Notes: generated by a model not told the origin, from the sequence alone. 64,000 bases of DNA from Atopobiaceae bacterium (GCA_017510785.1 JAFWMH010000049.1:1-64000), one strand, 5' to 3'; numbered from the stretch's first letter, positions 35,809-45,330 are shown. Numbers and translations are program-made.

Positions 35809-37245
35809 CTAATACGTGCTGCCACTCGTTGAAGTGCCCGTCCCCGAAGCGTCGGAGCCAGTAGTGGCATCGCTCGTCGTACCAGTGGAACCGCTACCAT
35901 ACTCTGTGGAATCGTAACCACTTGCGTCGGTACCCGTACCCCCAGCGTCGTAACCAGTAGCACCCGTCGCATCTGTACCCGTACCAGAGCCGGTTCCCGT
36001 GCCAGTCGTCCCATAGCCAGTAGCATCATCCGTCGCGCTCGTTCCCGCACCCGTGGAATCGGAGGTTCCGGTAGAATCCGAGGTCGAAGTGGCGGCGGAA
36101 CTGCTTGCGCCCTCAAAATCCTGGAGCTCATAATTGTAGGCAGTGTCCTTGAGCATCCAGCCGTTCGTGCCCTTGGACGTATCGCAAAGGCACGAGGACC
36201 CGTCAGTGTTTGTTACGAACACAAGGCCATGATCGCCCCAGTCGCCACTCTGCAGCTGAATGAGTACGCCCTCCGCATGCGCGTCGGAGAACCCAAGGTA
36301 CTGCAAACAGTACGCCAAGAATGCCGCAAACTCGTAGCAGTTGCCCGAGCAGTCGTGCTCGTAGTACTTACGCGCATACTCGATGCGCCAGTCCTTGCCC
36401 GAAGGGTTCTGCGCATCGTCGCGTTCCACATACTCCGACCACGCAACGGCTTTGTACACCTCAAGCGCAGCCGTATCCACATCCATATCGCTCGTGGCGT
36501 TTTGGTCGCAAAACGCCTTTACCTCCTCATCGAGCGTCGCGTCACCCGAAGTGTACGTTCCCGAAGTAATCCACGGACTCTTCACGCCGTCACCCGGCTC
36601 GGCCTTAAAGGTGCCCGAAGCATCGGTCGAAGTATTTGCCGTGCTTTCGGTTGAAGACGCGTCACTGCTCGTCGAAGCTCCGCTCGTCGAAGCTCCGCTC
36701 GTCGCATCTCCGTTCGTCGCATCGCTTGCGGTAGTAGACTGCGTGTTCGACTTCTCGGTGCTCGACGCAGCCGTCTCCGTTGGCATGGTCGCACCACTCG
36801 TGCGCAGCACCACAGCCCGCGTAATAAACACCGTCGCCACGATGCATACCGCAAACACCACGAGGGCAGGCACCAAAGGAACGCTCGGACCAGGACCGAA
36901 CGACTCGTCTTCGTCGTAGTTGTCCTCTAGCTCGTAATCAAGCTCGGGGTCGTAGTCGCGCTCCGGAGCACGTTGCGGCCTCGGTTGATTGCGGTTCGGT
37001 CCTCTACGCGCAGGCTCTACGCCCACCGCACGATTGGCCGCACGCCTCGTACCCGTTGTACCTGTGGCACCCGATGCCGTACGCCGCGGCTGTGGCGTGC
37101 CTGCACGCGATGCCTGCGACTGTCCAGCCGCACTTTGACGACGGCGAGCAGTCTGCCCAGAACTCGTCCCACGTGACGCCGGCGCGTCGGACCTTCCCGC
37201 AGACGTCTGCGTCCTGCGACGATTCTCTTCTTGCGTGTTACTCAT
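35809..37245 (-). CDS. Membrane-anchored transglutaminase-like protein with intact triad
   Basis: A 478-residue protein. Residues 1-120 are cytoplasmic, rich in Arg, Gln, Ser then acidic; a single membrane segment lies at ~122-145. A Ser/Thr/Ala-rich spacer (150-215) leads to a papain-like transglutaminase core (~220-380): C303 in SGNCYEFAAF, H339 in WGDHGLVFV and D355 in CLCDTSKG fit the Cys-His-Asp triad. The last ~95 residues are Gly/Thr/Ser/Asp-rich low complexity. It is predicted to act outside the membrane on wall or surface proteins. Start ATG 37245 has GAGGTAGG upstream. It is 26 bases after the small membrane protein and downstream of dltD. Confidence 0.85.
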   Translation of the reverse strand: MSNTQEENRRRTQTSAGRSDAPASRGTSSGQTARRRQSAAGQSQASRAGTPQPRRTASGATGTTGTRRAANRAVGVEPARRGPNRNQPRPQRAPERDYDPELDYELEDNYDEDESFGPGPSVPLVPALVVFAVCIVATVFITRAVVLRTSGATMPTETAASSTEKSNTQSTTASDATNGDATSGASTSGASTSSDASSTESTANTSTDASGTFKAEPGDGVKSPWITSGTYTSGDATLDEEVKAFCDQNATSDMDVDTAALEVYKAVAWSEYVERDDAQNPSGKDWRIEYARKYYEHDCSGNCYEFAAFLAYCLQYLGFSDAHAEGVLIQLQSGDWGDHGLVFVTNTDGSSCLCDTSKGTNGWMLKDTAYNYELQDFEGASSSAATSTSDSTGTSDSTGAGTSATDDATGYGTTGTGTGSGTGTDATGATGYDAGGTGTDASGYDSTEYGSGSTGTTSDATTGSDASGTGTSTSGSTY

Positions 37246-37271
37246 GCGTTACCTACCTCGACCTACTGCTT

Positions 37272-37451
37272 TTAAAATTGGTTATAGATAAACTCCGCGG
37301 AGGAGCCAAAACCCGAAAAGGTGACGAACGCAAAGATGCCCACAAGTGCGACGGCAATCGATGCGCCAACCACGATACATGCCAGTGTTTCGTGCTGATC
37401 CAACCACGCGTCGTAGCGACTTCGCAGCGTTTTTGCTTTTTTGCGCGCCAT
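37272..37451 (-). CDS. Small membrane protein, 59 aa, in the dlt cluster
   Basis: ATG 37451 follows GAAGGG. The protein has a basic N-terminus (MARKKAKTLRSRYDAWL), one membrane segment (IVVGASIAVALVGIFAFVTF) and a short outside tail. It sits between dltD and the triad-containing transglutaminase-like gene, 26 bases from the latter, so it is probably a partner of that protein. No family recognised. Confidence 0.65.
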   Translation of the reverse strand: MARKKAKTLRSRYDAWLDQHETLACIVVGASIAVALVGIFAFVTFSGFGSSAEFIYNQF

Positions 37452-37547
37452 GCGCTTCCCTTCGACACACAACCCGTATTACAAAGCACTACAGGCACCG
37501 CTACCTTCTAGCAGCCATAAGAGTGCTCTACCCAATTGCTACTACCT

Positions 37548-38711
37548 CTATACTGCCGTTTGAGCGAAGTCATAAATCGCCTTCTCGGCATCTATCCAGC
37601 CAGTCCACCCAAAGTGAACAATGTCGAACAAGAAGTATCGTTCGTATTCGCGACTGCTGAAGTCGGCAAGCCATGCGGTGGGGTGCGATGCAACCACACT
37701 GCTAATGTGCCTATAAGCCCGTGCGCGCGTTTCGGCCGCAATGCCTATATGGTCGTAATAGGGCCCCATGCATGGTTCGATAATTACAAGCGGTTCGATT
37801 CCGCACGCGTCGCACACATCCATAAAGCACTCGAGGTCGTCATACTCCGGCGTGGCGGTGTACGTCTCGCTCGCGCGGGCACCCGCCAGCTTTTCGAGTA
37901 CCGGCTGCAACTCATTTGTATAGAACTTGTCTTCCGCACCCCATTCGTTCGTCGTACTGCGCTGCTGCGCCTCGGCAAATGCCTGCGAACGCATTGCGTT
38001 CCAATCGGGCACCAAAACCGGACCTTCGGCATACGGCATCCCACTTGCACGCACCGTACCCAACTGTCCCCGCAACCTAAGGTCGTCCGTAAACGAGAGG
38101 GCGGCACCGTCCACCGCGCCAATTACGTCCTCGCGATTCGCGGCACGCACGGTTGCCTCGTCAATGCCCTGCTCCACAAGGCGTCGGCGCACATATGCAC
38201 GCGTCTCCTCGTCAATTTTCTTGTTGCTACAAAACGCTCGATAGAGCGAGTACGAGAAGCGCTCACCAAACGTAGCGTTATCGAGTCCGCCATCGGTGTA
38301 CTCCCCGAGGCTCACCACAAGCACAACCTTGTTGCGCGGAAGTCCACCGTCCGCCAATGCGCCCAACGCAATTGCGTGCCAAAGCGCTTGGTCGAACGCC
38401 TCGCCCACAAGCATGGGTCGCACGCCAAAGTTATTGGTGCCAAACACCTGCGCCGGAACCGTGGAAACCGTACTTGCCGGTGTGGAGAACTCCGATGACC
38501 CCAACATGAGCAGTGAATCGTCACGCAGGTTTGCACGCACAAAGTCCACGCTCGACGACTTGGCGCCGGAGTACACATACCCATAGTCGGTGCTTTTATT
38601 AGTTACAGACTGTGGCGGCAGCATAAAGCACGTCACCGCCACTGCACAGGCAGCAACGGCTACGCCACACACCATGGCAATGAGCCTCTTATGCAAGATA
38701 CGCGCATCCAT
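37548..38711 (-). CDS. dltD: D-alanyl-lipoteichoic acid transfer protein DltD
   Basis: A 387-residue extracytoplasmic protein with an N-terminal anchor (LIAMVCGVAVAACAVAVTCFML). LLMLGSSEFST carries the catalytic Ser of the GxSS-type esterase fold, and FDIVHFGWTGW near the C-terminus the partner His (and Asp). DltD completes transfer of D-alanine to lipoteichoic acid outside the membrane. Ribosome site is weak (GAAACGAGAAACGG). It follows dltC by 82 bases. The length is close to normal. Confidence 0.93.
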   Translation of the reverse strand: MDARILHKRLIAMVCGVAVAACAVAVTCFMLPPQSVTNKSTDYGYVYSGAKSSSVDFVRANLRDDSLLMLGSSEFSTPASTVSTVPAQVFGTNNFGVRPMLVGEAFDQALWHAIALGALADGGLPRNKVVLVVSLGEYTDGGLDNATFGERFSYSLYRAFCSNKKIDEETRAYVRRRLVEQGIDEATVRAANREDVIGAVDGAALSFTDDLRLRGQLGTVRASGMPYAEGPVLVPDWNAMRSQAFAEAQQRSTTNEWGAEDKFYTNELQPVLEKLAGARASETYTATPEYDDLECFMDVCDACGIEPLVIIEPCMGPYYDHIGIAAETRARAYRHISSVVASHPTAWLADFSSREYERYFLFDIVHFGWTGWIDAEKAIYDFAQTAV

Positions 38712-38793
38712 CCGTTTCTCGTTTCTACGTGTTTTGTGCGGTCGTGGCGGAAGGTTGGCGCTGTTGAGCGCTTAAAACTCGCGAGCTATTGCC

Positions 38794-39033
38794 TTAAAGG
38801 CGCTCGCTCACGCGCGCGATAATCTTATTGACGGTATTCATCTCGGAGCGATCGAGCTCGGTAGGCGCAATGGATACACCAAACTCGTCCTTAATCGCCA
38901 CGAGCAGCTCGATGGCCGCCATGGAATCAAGAATCTCCTCTTCGAACAGGTCGATGTCGCGCTCCTCGGCGACTTCGTCCTCACCCGAAATCTCCACCAC
39001 AAGGTCGACGATTTGCTCTGCGATGTTTGCCAT
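38794..39033 (-). CDS. dltC: D-alanyl carrier protein DltC
   Basis: A 79-residue acidic acyl-carrier protein; AGGAG precedes ATG 39033. The phosphopantetheine attachment serine is S37 in EEEILDSMAAIELL. It accepts D-alanine from DltA and hands it to DltB/DltD. Normal length and position in the operon. Confidence 0.95.
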   Translation of the reverse strand: MANIAEQIVDLVVEISGEDEVAEERDIDLFEEEILDSMAAIELLVAIKDEFGVSIAPTELDRSEMNTVNKIIARVSERL

Positions 39034-39110
39034 GTGCTTCTCCTCTCGTAGCATGTCGTATCAGTATAGCGTTAAGCCGTCGCATGAAAGGCATTCCCAA
39101 AGAGTTTGTC

Positions 39111-40271
39111 TCATATCACATACCCGCCGAACAAGGCAAAGCCGAAGAAGACGGCCATCATGGTAACGGCCCACGAAACAATCCTAAACCAGCGATCGCG
39201 CTTATGCTTTTTGTAGAACTTCCACTTCTTTTGCATGAGATGACACACCGCAAGCAGCACGCCATGATACAGGCCGTACACGAGGTAGGCAGGCGTAAGG
39301 CCATGCCATGCGCCCATGAGCACCATGTTGAGCATAAAGCCCACACAAGCACAGGTTACGCGCGACTTGAACAGCTTACGACCAAGGGCAAACGCCGAGA
39401 AACGCATGAACACGAAGTCGCGCAGCCACGTGGAGAGTGAGATGTGCCAGCGATCCCAAAAGTCCTTTATGTCGATGGCAACAAACGGCGCACGGAAGTT
39501 GCGCGGCACCTCAACACCCAGCATAAGGCCAAGGCCCATGGCCATATTCGAATAACCTGCGAAGTCGAAGAACAAATACATGCCGTATCCGAACACGCCC
39601 GCGAGCCAACCAGGCGCACCATTGCCAACGGCAGCGGGCACGAACCACATGGCCCACTGCGCAAGCGCAGCCCCCACGAACTTGTAAAGCGCACCAAGCA
39701 CGAACCAGCCTGCTCCGCGATAAAAGCGCTCGAGGTAGCCGTCGCGCGTAAGCGATGTACGCGCATCGTCCACAAAAGGCCGGCTTCGCATGATGGGCCC
39801 CGAGGTAAACGTGGGGAAGAAGCACAGGAACCCAAGGTACTCCGCAACGCTCATATCGTCGATCAGTCCGTCGTGCACCTCGAGCAATACCTGCACCGAC
39901 TTAAAGGTTATATAGGAAATGCCCAAAAAGCCGGGAAAGTCGGGCGTAAAGAGGACGCCAACTTTGTAGGCCACGAGTGGCAGAATTTGTAATGCCACCA
40001 ATACATATGTGGAAAGGCCACCACCTTGCTCGCTGTTGCGCGCATTTCGCGCACCCGAAAGCGCCAGACGATAGAGCAACACCGAAAAGCCCATGTACGC
40101 AACGGCATAGACGAGCGCCATAGGCGAACGGAAGAACAACAGGAAGAGCATGACGGCCGAGGCGCCCATGGCATAGCGCCAGAGCGGTCGCTCCAGCATG
40201 CCAAGCACGAACGCCACGGCCACAATGGGAATGCACAGAACGAAGAACGCTGGTTCGACGAAAAAATCCAT
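39111..40271 (-). CDS. dltB: Membrane O-acyltransferase DltB
   Basis: A 386-residue MBOAT protein with about eleven membrane segments. The catalytic-histidine motif is MGAWHGLTPAYLVYGLYHG, and FWDRWHISLSTWLRDFVF is the conserved MBOAT cytoplasmic segment. It moves D-alanine across the membrane. Start ATG 40271 with GGGAGAG upstream, 14 bases after the dltA stop. Confidence 0.95.
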   Translation of the reverse strand: MDFFVEPAFFVLCIPIVAVAFVLGMLERPLWRYAMGASAVMLFLLFFRSPMALVYAVAYMGFSVLLYRLALSGARNARNSEQGGGLSTYVLVALQILPLVAYKVGVLFTPDFPGFLGISYITFKSVQVLLEVHDGLIDDMSVAEYLGFLCFFPTFTSGPIMRSRPFVDDARTSLTRDGYLERFYRGAGWFVLGALYKFVGAALAQWAMWFVPAAVGNGAPGWLAGVFGYGMYLFFDFAGYSNMAMGLGLMLGVEVPRNFRAPFVAIDIKDFWDRWHISLSTWLRDFVFMRFSAFALGRKLFKSRVTCACVGFMLNMVLMGAWHGLTPAYLVYGLYHGVLLAVCHLMQKKWKFYKKHKRDRWFRIVSWAVTMMAVFFGFALFGGYVI

Positions 40272-40284
40272 GGCTCTCCCGTCG

Positions 40285-41850
40285 TTACTTGCTCATGAGC
40301 GCCGCAAGCGCCTTACGATCCGCCTTGCCACTCGTGTTGAGTGGCATCTCGTCCAAATAGGTAAAGGTGCGTGGAATCATGTATGCAGGCAGCGCGTCGC
40401 GCACTTGGGCTTTAATTTGCCGCGTAAGCTTAAGGCCTCGCTCCTCAACGCCCGTGGTAGGAACTACAAACGCCATAAGGTGATGAATTGCGCCTTCGCG
40501 TACGACAGGCAGCACGCACGCCATGTGCACAAGCGGCGTCGCCACCAAGCCGGCCTCAATATCGCCCAGCTCGATGCGATATCCATGCAACTTGATTTGC
40601 AGGTCGAGTCGACCATGGAAGTAGTACAAGCCACTCGGATCGCGCGTCACCTCATCTCCCGTACGATACGAGCGACGGCCACACGCAAGCTCCTCGGGAC
40701 AAACACCAAACGCGGCCGCAGTGAGGTCGGGACGCCCATAGTAGCCGGCGGCAACGGTATTGCCCGCTACGAAGAGCTCCCCCGGCTGTCCGTCGGGCAC
40801 CTGCTCGAGCGTTTCGGGATTAAGAACCACGAGGTCGGAGCCAGTTTTTGCATAGCCGATGGGCAACGCCACGTCGTTCTCGAGCATCTCGTCAGTGATT
40901 TCGCACAGCGTAACGAGGTCGGTGGACTCGGTGGGACCGTATCCGTTGTACACGTGAATCCCGGGGAAACGGCGCTTCACCTCGCGCACAGTGGCCGGTC
41001 GCAGCGTTTCGCCAGCAAGCAGCATGCGCTTGAGGCGAGGCATAAGCTCAGCGTTATAGGTATCGTCGGCCAGGCACTGTTCCACAAAGCTCGGCGTGGA
41101 AACCCAGTCGGTAGCGTCGCACGCTGCAAGCGTCTCGAAGGTACGAGCCAAACTCGCGTCGGCCTCTGCCTCGAGGGCAAAGGTGGTATCGCCACGAGTC
41201 GTGCCGCAAACAATATCGGTAATGCTCACGTCGAACGAGTAAGGCGTGCGGTTAAACCACGTACGGACGCCGTCTTCCTCGAACACATAGTCGCTCATCA
41301 TCCAGCGCGAGAACTCGTCCACGCACTCGGTGGTGATTTGCACGCCCTTGGGATCGCCGGTAGATCCCGAGGTGAAGAGTATGTAGAACGTAGCGTCGCG
41401 GGTCGTGCCCGGCAGTGCCTCAACATCCTCCGGCGTGGGCTTGTTTCCACAAATGCCAACCAGCTCGTCGAGTCCAAGATACGCCGCTGCTGTTTGTGGG
41501 GCAACACCGGCCACACCCGTGGTATCGATGAGCAGCGTGTTGCCCACCTGCTCCACGATGCGCGCCACGCGCTCGGACGGATACACCGTATCGACCGGAG
41601 CATACGCATGGCCCGACTTCGCGCACGCCATCATGCTTGCGAGCATGTACGGCGATTTGTGACCAAACAACACCACCGCCGCGCCCGGCGCGACGTGCGC
41701 AGAATCCGAAAGCCAGCAGGCAAGCGCATTGGAACGGTCGCGCAACTCGGCATACGTCATGCGCTCGTCACGACTGTTGCAAAACACCACACGATCGGGG
41801 TTTATCTGCGCCTGGACATCAATGGCATTTACGAGTTTGCTGCCAAACAT
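40285..41850 (-). CDS. dltA: D-alanine--D-alanyl carrier protein ligase DltA
   Basis: A 521-residue ANL-superfamily adenylating enzyme. Core motifs: ILFTSGSTGDPKGVQ (A3), YNGYGPTESTD (A5), YRTGDEVTRD (A7), FHGRLDLQIKLHGYRIEL (A8) and the terminal lysine in NTSGKADRKAL (A10). It charges DltC with D-alanine. ATG 41850 is preferred; an in-frame TTG four codons earlier is possible. The stop of the small lipoprotein lies 15 bases upstream of this start. Confidence 0.95.
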   Translation of the reverse strand: MFGSKLVNAIDVQAQINPDRVVFCNSRDERMTYAELRDRSNALACWLSDSAHVAPGAAVVLFGHKSPYMLASMMACAKSGHAYAPVDTVYPSERVARIVEQVGNTLLIDTTGVAGVAPQTAAAYLGLDELVGICGNKPTPEDVEALPGTTRDATFYILFTSGSTGDPKGVQITTECVDEFSRWMMSDYVFEEDGVRTWFNRTPYSFDVSITDIVCGTTRGDTTFALEAEADASLARTFETLAACDATDWVSTPSFVEQCLADDTYNAELMPRLKRMLLAGETLRPATVREVKRRFPGIHVYNGYGPTESTDLVTLCEITDEMLENDVALPIGYAKTGSDLVVLNPETLEQVPDGQPGELFVAGNTVAAGYYGRPDLTAAAFGVCPEELACGRRSYRTGDEVTRDPSGLYYFHGRLDLQIKLHGYRIELGDIEAGLVATPLVHMACVLPVVREGAIHHLMAFVVPTTGVEERGLKLTRQIKAQVRDALPAYMIPRTFTYLDEMPLNTSGKADRKALAALMSK

Positions 41851-41864
41851 GAGGCTCTTCAACC

Positions 41865-42014
41865 CTACTCGTTAACGACGGGCATGTCGTCGCCGTAGCA
41901 GTTGTCCTGCTCTTGCGTGGAATTGCTTCCGCCACATGCCGCGAGACCAAGCGACGCGACGGCCAGCGTAATTGCCAGCATCCAGGTAAGAAGTTTGTTG
42001 GTACGTTTGTTCAT
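41865..42014 (-). CDS. Small lipoprotein, 49 aa, immediately upstream of dltA
   Basis: Bases 42014-41865 encode MNKRTNKLLTWMLAITLAVA followed by a lipobox SLGLAAC (C27) and a 22-residue tail with GGSNSTQEQDN and one further Cys, ending VVNE. The signal peptide is classic for lipoproteins. GGAGT lies eight bases upstream of ATG. Its position, ahead of dltA, is where Firmicutes carry DltX, a ~50-residue single-pass protein; this one is not a DltX sequence. Whether it functions with DltB/DltD is inference. Confidence 0.75.
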   Translation of the reverse strand: MNKRTNKLLTWMLAITLAVASLGLAACGGSNSTQEQDNCYGDDMPVVNE

Positions 42015-42075
42015 AATTCTACTCCGTTTTCGCCGTTAATCGTTAAAGCGTCATGCTAGCATACCCTAGTGCAAA

Positions 42076-42108
42076 TTGTCACCCAGCCTGTTGTGGGTTA
42101 GGTGACAA
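42076..42108 (-). terminator. Hairpin after ftsH
   Basis: TTGTCACC (42076-42083) pairs with GGTGACAA (42101-42108). It lies between the ftsH stop and the lipoprotein-dlt unit and is followed by ATTTGC on the minus strand, so termination may be partial. Confidence 0.55.
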
Positions 42109-42111
42109 AAG

Positions 42112-44016
42112 CTACACTTCGGGCACCGCCGGCATGGGGTCGTCAGTCCAGGTGTTATCGAGAAGCGCCTTCACGACGTCGCCCTCAACCGTTTCGCGCT
42201 CGAGCAGCACGCGTGCCATGGTATGCATTTGCTCGCGCCTCTCGTCGAGCACCGTGGTGGCACGCTGGTGCGCCGTACGCATAATGCGCTCGACCTCATC
42301 ATCGATGCGTTTGGCAGTTTCGGCCGCGAGGTCGTTGTGATTCGCCCAATCGCGCCCGAGGAACACCTCATGCTGCGCCTCGCCAAACACCTGCGCGCCA
42401 AGTTCGGCACTCATGCCATAGCGTGTTACCATTTCGCGGGCAATCTTCGTCGCGCGCTCGAGGTCGTTGCTCGCGCCCGTCGTGATGTCGTCGCAGAATA
42501 GTTCCTCCGCCGTACGTCCACCGAGCAGCACGGCGATTTGGTCGAGCATGCCGTCGCGCGTCTCGAGGAAGTGATCCTCCTCGGGCAGCTGCAATGTGTA
42601 GCCAAGCGCACGGCCACGGGAAATGATGCTGATCTTGTGCACCGGATCGGAATTCTCGAGCACGTGTCCCACCAACGCGTGACCACATTCGTGGTAAGCA
42701 ATCGTCCTGCGCTCGCGTTCCGTCATAATACGGGACTTCTTCTCGGGGCCTGCAACCACACGTTCCATGGCCTCTTCGATTTCTTCCATACTGATGGCCG
42801 ACTTGTGCCGACGTGCGGCAAGCAGCGCCGCCTCGTTCATAAGGTTCGCAAGGTCGGCACCAGTGAAACCTGGCGTGAGCTTGGCCAATGCAGAGAAATC
42901 GATTTCGTTCGCAAGTGGCTTGTTCTCCGAATGAACGCGGAGGATTTGCTCGCGGCCAGCCACGTCGGGGCGATCGACCGTAACCTGGCGGTCGAAGCGA
43001 CCGGGACGCAAAAGTGCCGGGTCCAGAATATCGGGACGGTTGGTAGCGGCGACCAAAATGACTGCGGTGTTGTCTTCGAAGCCATCCATCTCCACCAAGA
43101 GCTGATTGAGCGTTTGCTCGCGCTCGTCGTGACCACCGCCAAGGCCAGCACCACGCTGACGGCCAACTGCGTCAATCTCGTCAATGAAGATGATAGACGG
43201 TGAGGCCTCCTTTGCCTGCTTAAAGAGGTCACGCACGCGTGAAGCACCCACGCCAACGAACATCTCCACAAAGTCGGAACCCGAAATCGAGAAGAACGGC
43301 ACCCCGGCCTCACCAGCCACGGCCTTCGCAAGCAGGGTTTTGCCCGTCCCCGGAGGGCCCATGAGCAACACGCCGCGCGGAATCTTGGCACCCATCCTTT
43401 GGAAACGCTCGGGCTCGGCAAGAAAGTCGCGCACCTCTTCGAGCTCTTCCACCACTTCATCGATGCCCGCAACGTCCTTGAACTTGACGTCCGGCAACTT
43501 GCCTTCGTCAGTTCGGGCTTTCGCGCGACCAAAGTTGAGGGCACGACCGTTCTGACCTTGCATCTGGTTCATAAAGTACACCACAATGCCAATCATCAGC
43601 ACGGTGGGAAGCACCGAGATGAGTAGGGTTTCCCACAGTTCGCTCGTGGTTGTATCGATTGCAAACTTAATATCGGTATGCTTGGCCATGAGGTCGTCGA
43701 GGTTATCGGCACTCACATACGTGGAATGGAAGTCCGAAATTGCGCCGCTTTCCTTCGCCTCGGCATTCGGGAAGAACTTGCCGCGCAGGGACAAGTCCTC
43801 CACCTTAAAGGTGACCTCCTTAACGCGATCCTCTTTTACGGCCGTCACAAACTCATTCGTCGTGAGTTCAATCGGCTTCTTTTTGCCGAGCATCGAGTTC
43901 GACTGCATAATGAAGTAGATGAGGAATATCAGCAGTATGAAAATTGAGACAAACCCGCGCCGGCGACGTTGCGGCGTGAGGTCGGGCATGTTGCTGCGAT
44001 TGTTGTCGTCCGGCAA
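42112..44016 (-). CDS. ftsH: ATP-dependent zinc metalloprotease FtsH
   Basis: A 634-residue membrane AAA+ protease. I chose TTG 44016 because TAGGAG lies eight bases upstream; ATG 43989 is an alternative. Membrane segments at ~22-38 and ~130-152 flank the periplasmic-type domain. The AAA module has GPPGTGKT (Walker A), [11 protein letters not shown] (Walker B) and the second-region-of-homology arginines ([17 protein letters not shown]); the protease has HECGH and the third zinc ligand Asp in [10 protein letters not shown]. It degrades membrane and regulatory proteins. In many Gram-positives it follows hpt directly; here a foreign-looking insert separates them. Confidence 0.96.
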   Translation of the reverse strand: MPDDNNRSNMPDLTPQRRRRGFVSIFILLIFLIYFIMQSNSMLGKKKPIELTTNEFVTAVKEDRVKEVTFKVEDLSLRGKFFPNAEAKESGAISDFHSTYVSADNLDDLMAKHTDIKFAIDTTTSELWETLLISVLPTVLMIGIVVYFMNQMQGQNGRALNFGRAKARTDEGKLPDVKFKDVAGIDEVVEELEEVRDFLAEPERFQRMGAKIPRGVLLMGPPGTGKTLLAKAVAGEAGVPFFSISGSDFVEMFVGVGASRVRDLFKQAKEASPSIIFIDEIDAVGRQRGAGLGGGHDEREQTLNQLLVEMDGFEDNTAVILVAATNRPDILDPALLRPGRFDRQVTVDRPDVAGREQILRVHSENKPLANEIDFSALAKLTPGFTGADLANLMNEAALLAARRHKSAISMEEIEEAMERVVAGPEKKSRIMTERERRTIAYHECGHALVGHVLENSDPVHKISIISRGRALGYTLQLPEEDHFLETRDGMLDQIAVLLGGRTAEELFCDDITTGASNDLERATKIAREMVTRYGMSAELGAQVFGEAQHEVFLGRDWANHNDLAAETAKRIDDEVERIMRTAHQRATTVLDERREQMHTMARVLLERETVEGDVVKALLDNTWTDDPMPAVPEV

Positions 44017-44191
44017 GGCGAGACTCCTATCAAATAGACATACTCGCTTATTGTACCCCTTTTCATTACGGCTATACCACAAAATAGCATCGGTTCTCAA
44101 TGTATTCCCTTAGCTCACACTTTGGCTCATCTTGGGGAGCATATCAGCGAAATAGAGCCATGGGCGAGGCATCCCCGCCACCCACAGCACC

Positions 44192-44443
44192 GTGGAGTGG
44201 GTAAGGAAGGGCGAGGTGCAGTTCGTCGCGCAGCGGGGCGGCAAGATCAGGGCCCGCGTCGACTACCTGCGCGCCAACCCCTGCACCGTCCTCGACACCA
44301 AGGTCGAGCACTTCGAGACCGGCATCGACCTCGGGCTCTTCACGATCGGCGGCGGCAAGACGCGCTTCCGCGACGTCTACGTCATCCGCGACGAGACCGA
44401 CGGCAGGCTCTACGAGGTCGTGCGCGGCGCAATCGTGAAGTAG
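44192..44443 (+). pseudogene. GC-rich fragment of an unidentified gene between ftsH and hpt
   Basis: A frame open from 44156 to the stop at 44443 gives about 95 residues, VEWVRKGEVQFVAQRGGKI through LYEVVRGAIVK. Composition and regular strand pattern (KTRFRDVYVIRDETDG) look like a true C-terminal domain, but there is no ribosome site and no N-terminal part. GC content is far above the neighbours, on the strand opposite to both. It is probably the end of a gene carried in from elsewhere. No family recognised. Confidence 0.45.
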
Positions 44444-44540
44444 GGAACGCGAAGAGGGCCGGCAGCGACCGACTCGCAGTCCCGGGCACGGCGCAACTGT
44501 GAGCGACGACCTAGGACGGACAGTGAATCCCATAAGTATT

Positions 44541-44580
44541 GCATCCCGCCGACGGATTAACTAATCCGTCGGCGGGATGC
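44541..44580. repeat. 40-bp perfect palindrome (19-bp arms, 2-base loop)
   Basis: GCATCCCGCCGACGGATTA (44541-44559) is followed by AC and then its exact reverse complement (44562-44580). No T tract flanks it. It lies between the fragment and the hpt stop; it could be the bidirectional terminator brought with the insert or an extrusion-prone recombination site. Confidence 0.85.
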
Positions 44581-44699
44581 CGCGTACTTCCGAGGGCCAT
44601 GTCGTACGTCCCGCGCATGCGGTATTACCAGCAGCTAAGCACTCACGCGCGTTCCTACATGCCTGTGGGCTACTGGGCTGCAACCCCACACCCGCGTGC

Positions 44700-45263
44700 T
44701 TACGAGTACACCTCGGGCTTAAGAATACCAACGTACGGCAGGTTTCGGTACCGCTCGGCGAAGTCCAGGCCGTAGCCCACGATGAACTCGTTGGGCACAT
44801 GGCAGCCCACGTAACGCGGTTTGAGCGACGGAGTCTTCCCGGGAATGTCCTTAACGAGAAGCGCTGCAACCTCCACCGAGGCGGGTCCACGCGACTTGAG
44901 CATGTCGACGATGTACGAGAGTGTAAGTCCAGAGTCGAGGATGTCTTCGGCGATGATGACGTGGCGACCCTCGATCTTGGTATCAAGATCCTTCACGATG
45001 CGCACAACGCCCGTGCTCTTCACACCGTCGCCATAGCTAGAAACCGCCATGAAGTCGATGGAGCACGGCACGTCGATGTTGCGCAACAAGTCGGCCGTAA
45101 AAATGAACGCACCGCGCAACACGGTGATTACCAGCGGATTCTTCTCTGCGTAGTCGGCCGAAATTTGTGCTCCCATGCGCGAAACAATGTGGTTAAGGTC
45201 CTCTTGCGTGATGAGGATGGACTCGATATCGGGATGAGCCTGATTATTTGTAAGTTCAGACAT
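44700..45263 (-). CDS. hpt: Hypoxanthine phosphoribosyltransferase
   Basis: A 187-residue purine-salvage enzyme; GAGGAG lies upstream of ATG 45263. The PRPP-binding loop is VIIAEDILDSGLT, and LVITVLRGAFIFTADLLRN and FMAVSSYGDG carry further substrate residues; NLPYVGILKPEVY is the usual C-terminus. The open frame upstream of ATG runs through the tRNA gene and is not coding. hpt and ftsH keep the common order and orientation but are 680 bp apart. Confidence 0.95.
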   Translation of the reverse strand: MSELTNNQAHPDIESILITQEDLNHIVSRMGAQISADYAEKNPLVITVLRGAFIFTADLLRNIDVPCSIDFMAVSSYGDGVKSTGVVRIVKDLDTKIEGRHVIIAEDILDSGLTLSYIVDMLKSRGPASVEVAALLVKDIPGKTPSLKPRYVGCHVPNEFIVGYGLDFAERYRNLPYVGILKPEVYS

Positions 45264-45307
45264 AGATACTCCTCTCATTAGTACTCCCTTTTGCCCTCTT
45301 ATCGTAC

Positions 45308-45313
45308 TATAAT
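45308..45313 (+). promoter_or_regulatory. -10 box of tRNA-Ser
   Basis: A perfect TATAAT 17 bases before the tRNA. The -35 at the right distance (TCCCTT) is weak. Confidence 0.5.
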
Positions 45314-45330
45314 AAAGGGGTACCACATGC

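Noticed and set aside
43184..43555. Plus-strand ORFs inside ftsH and inside dlt genes
   Set aside because: They are antisense shadows caused by GC-rich third positions of the real genes.
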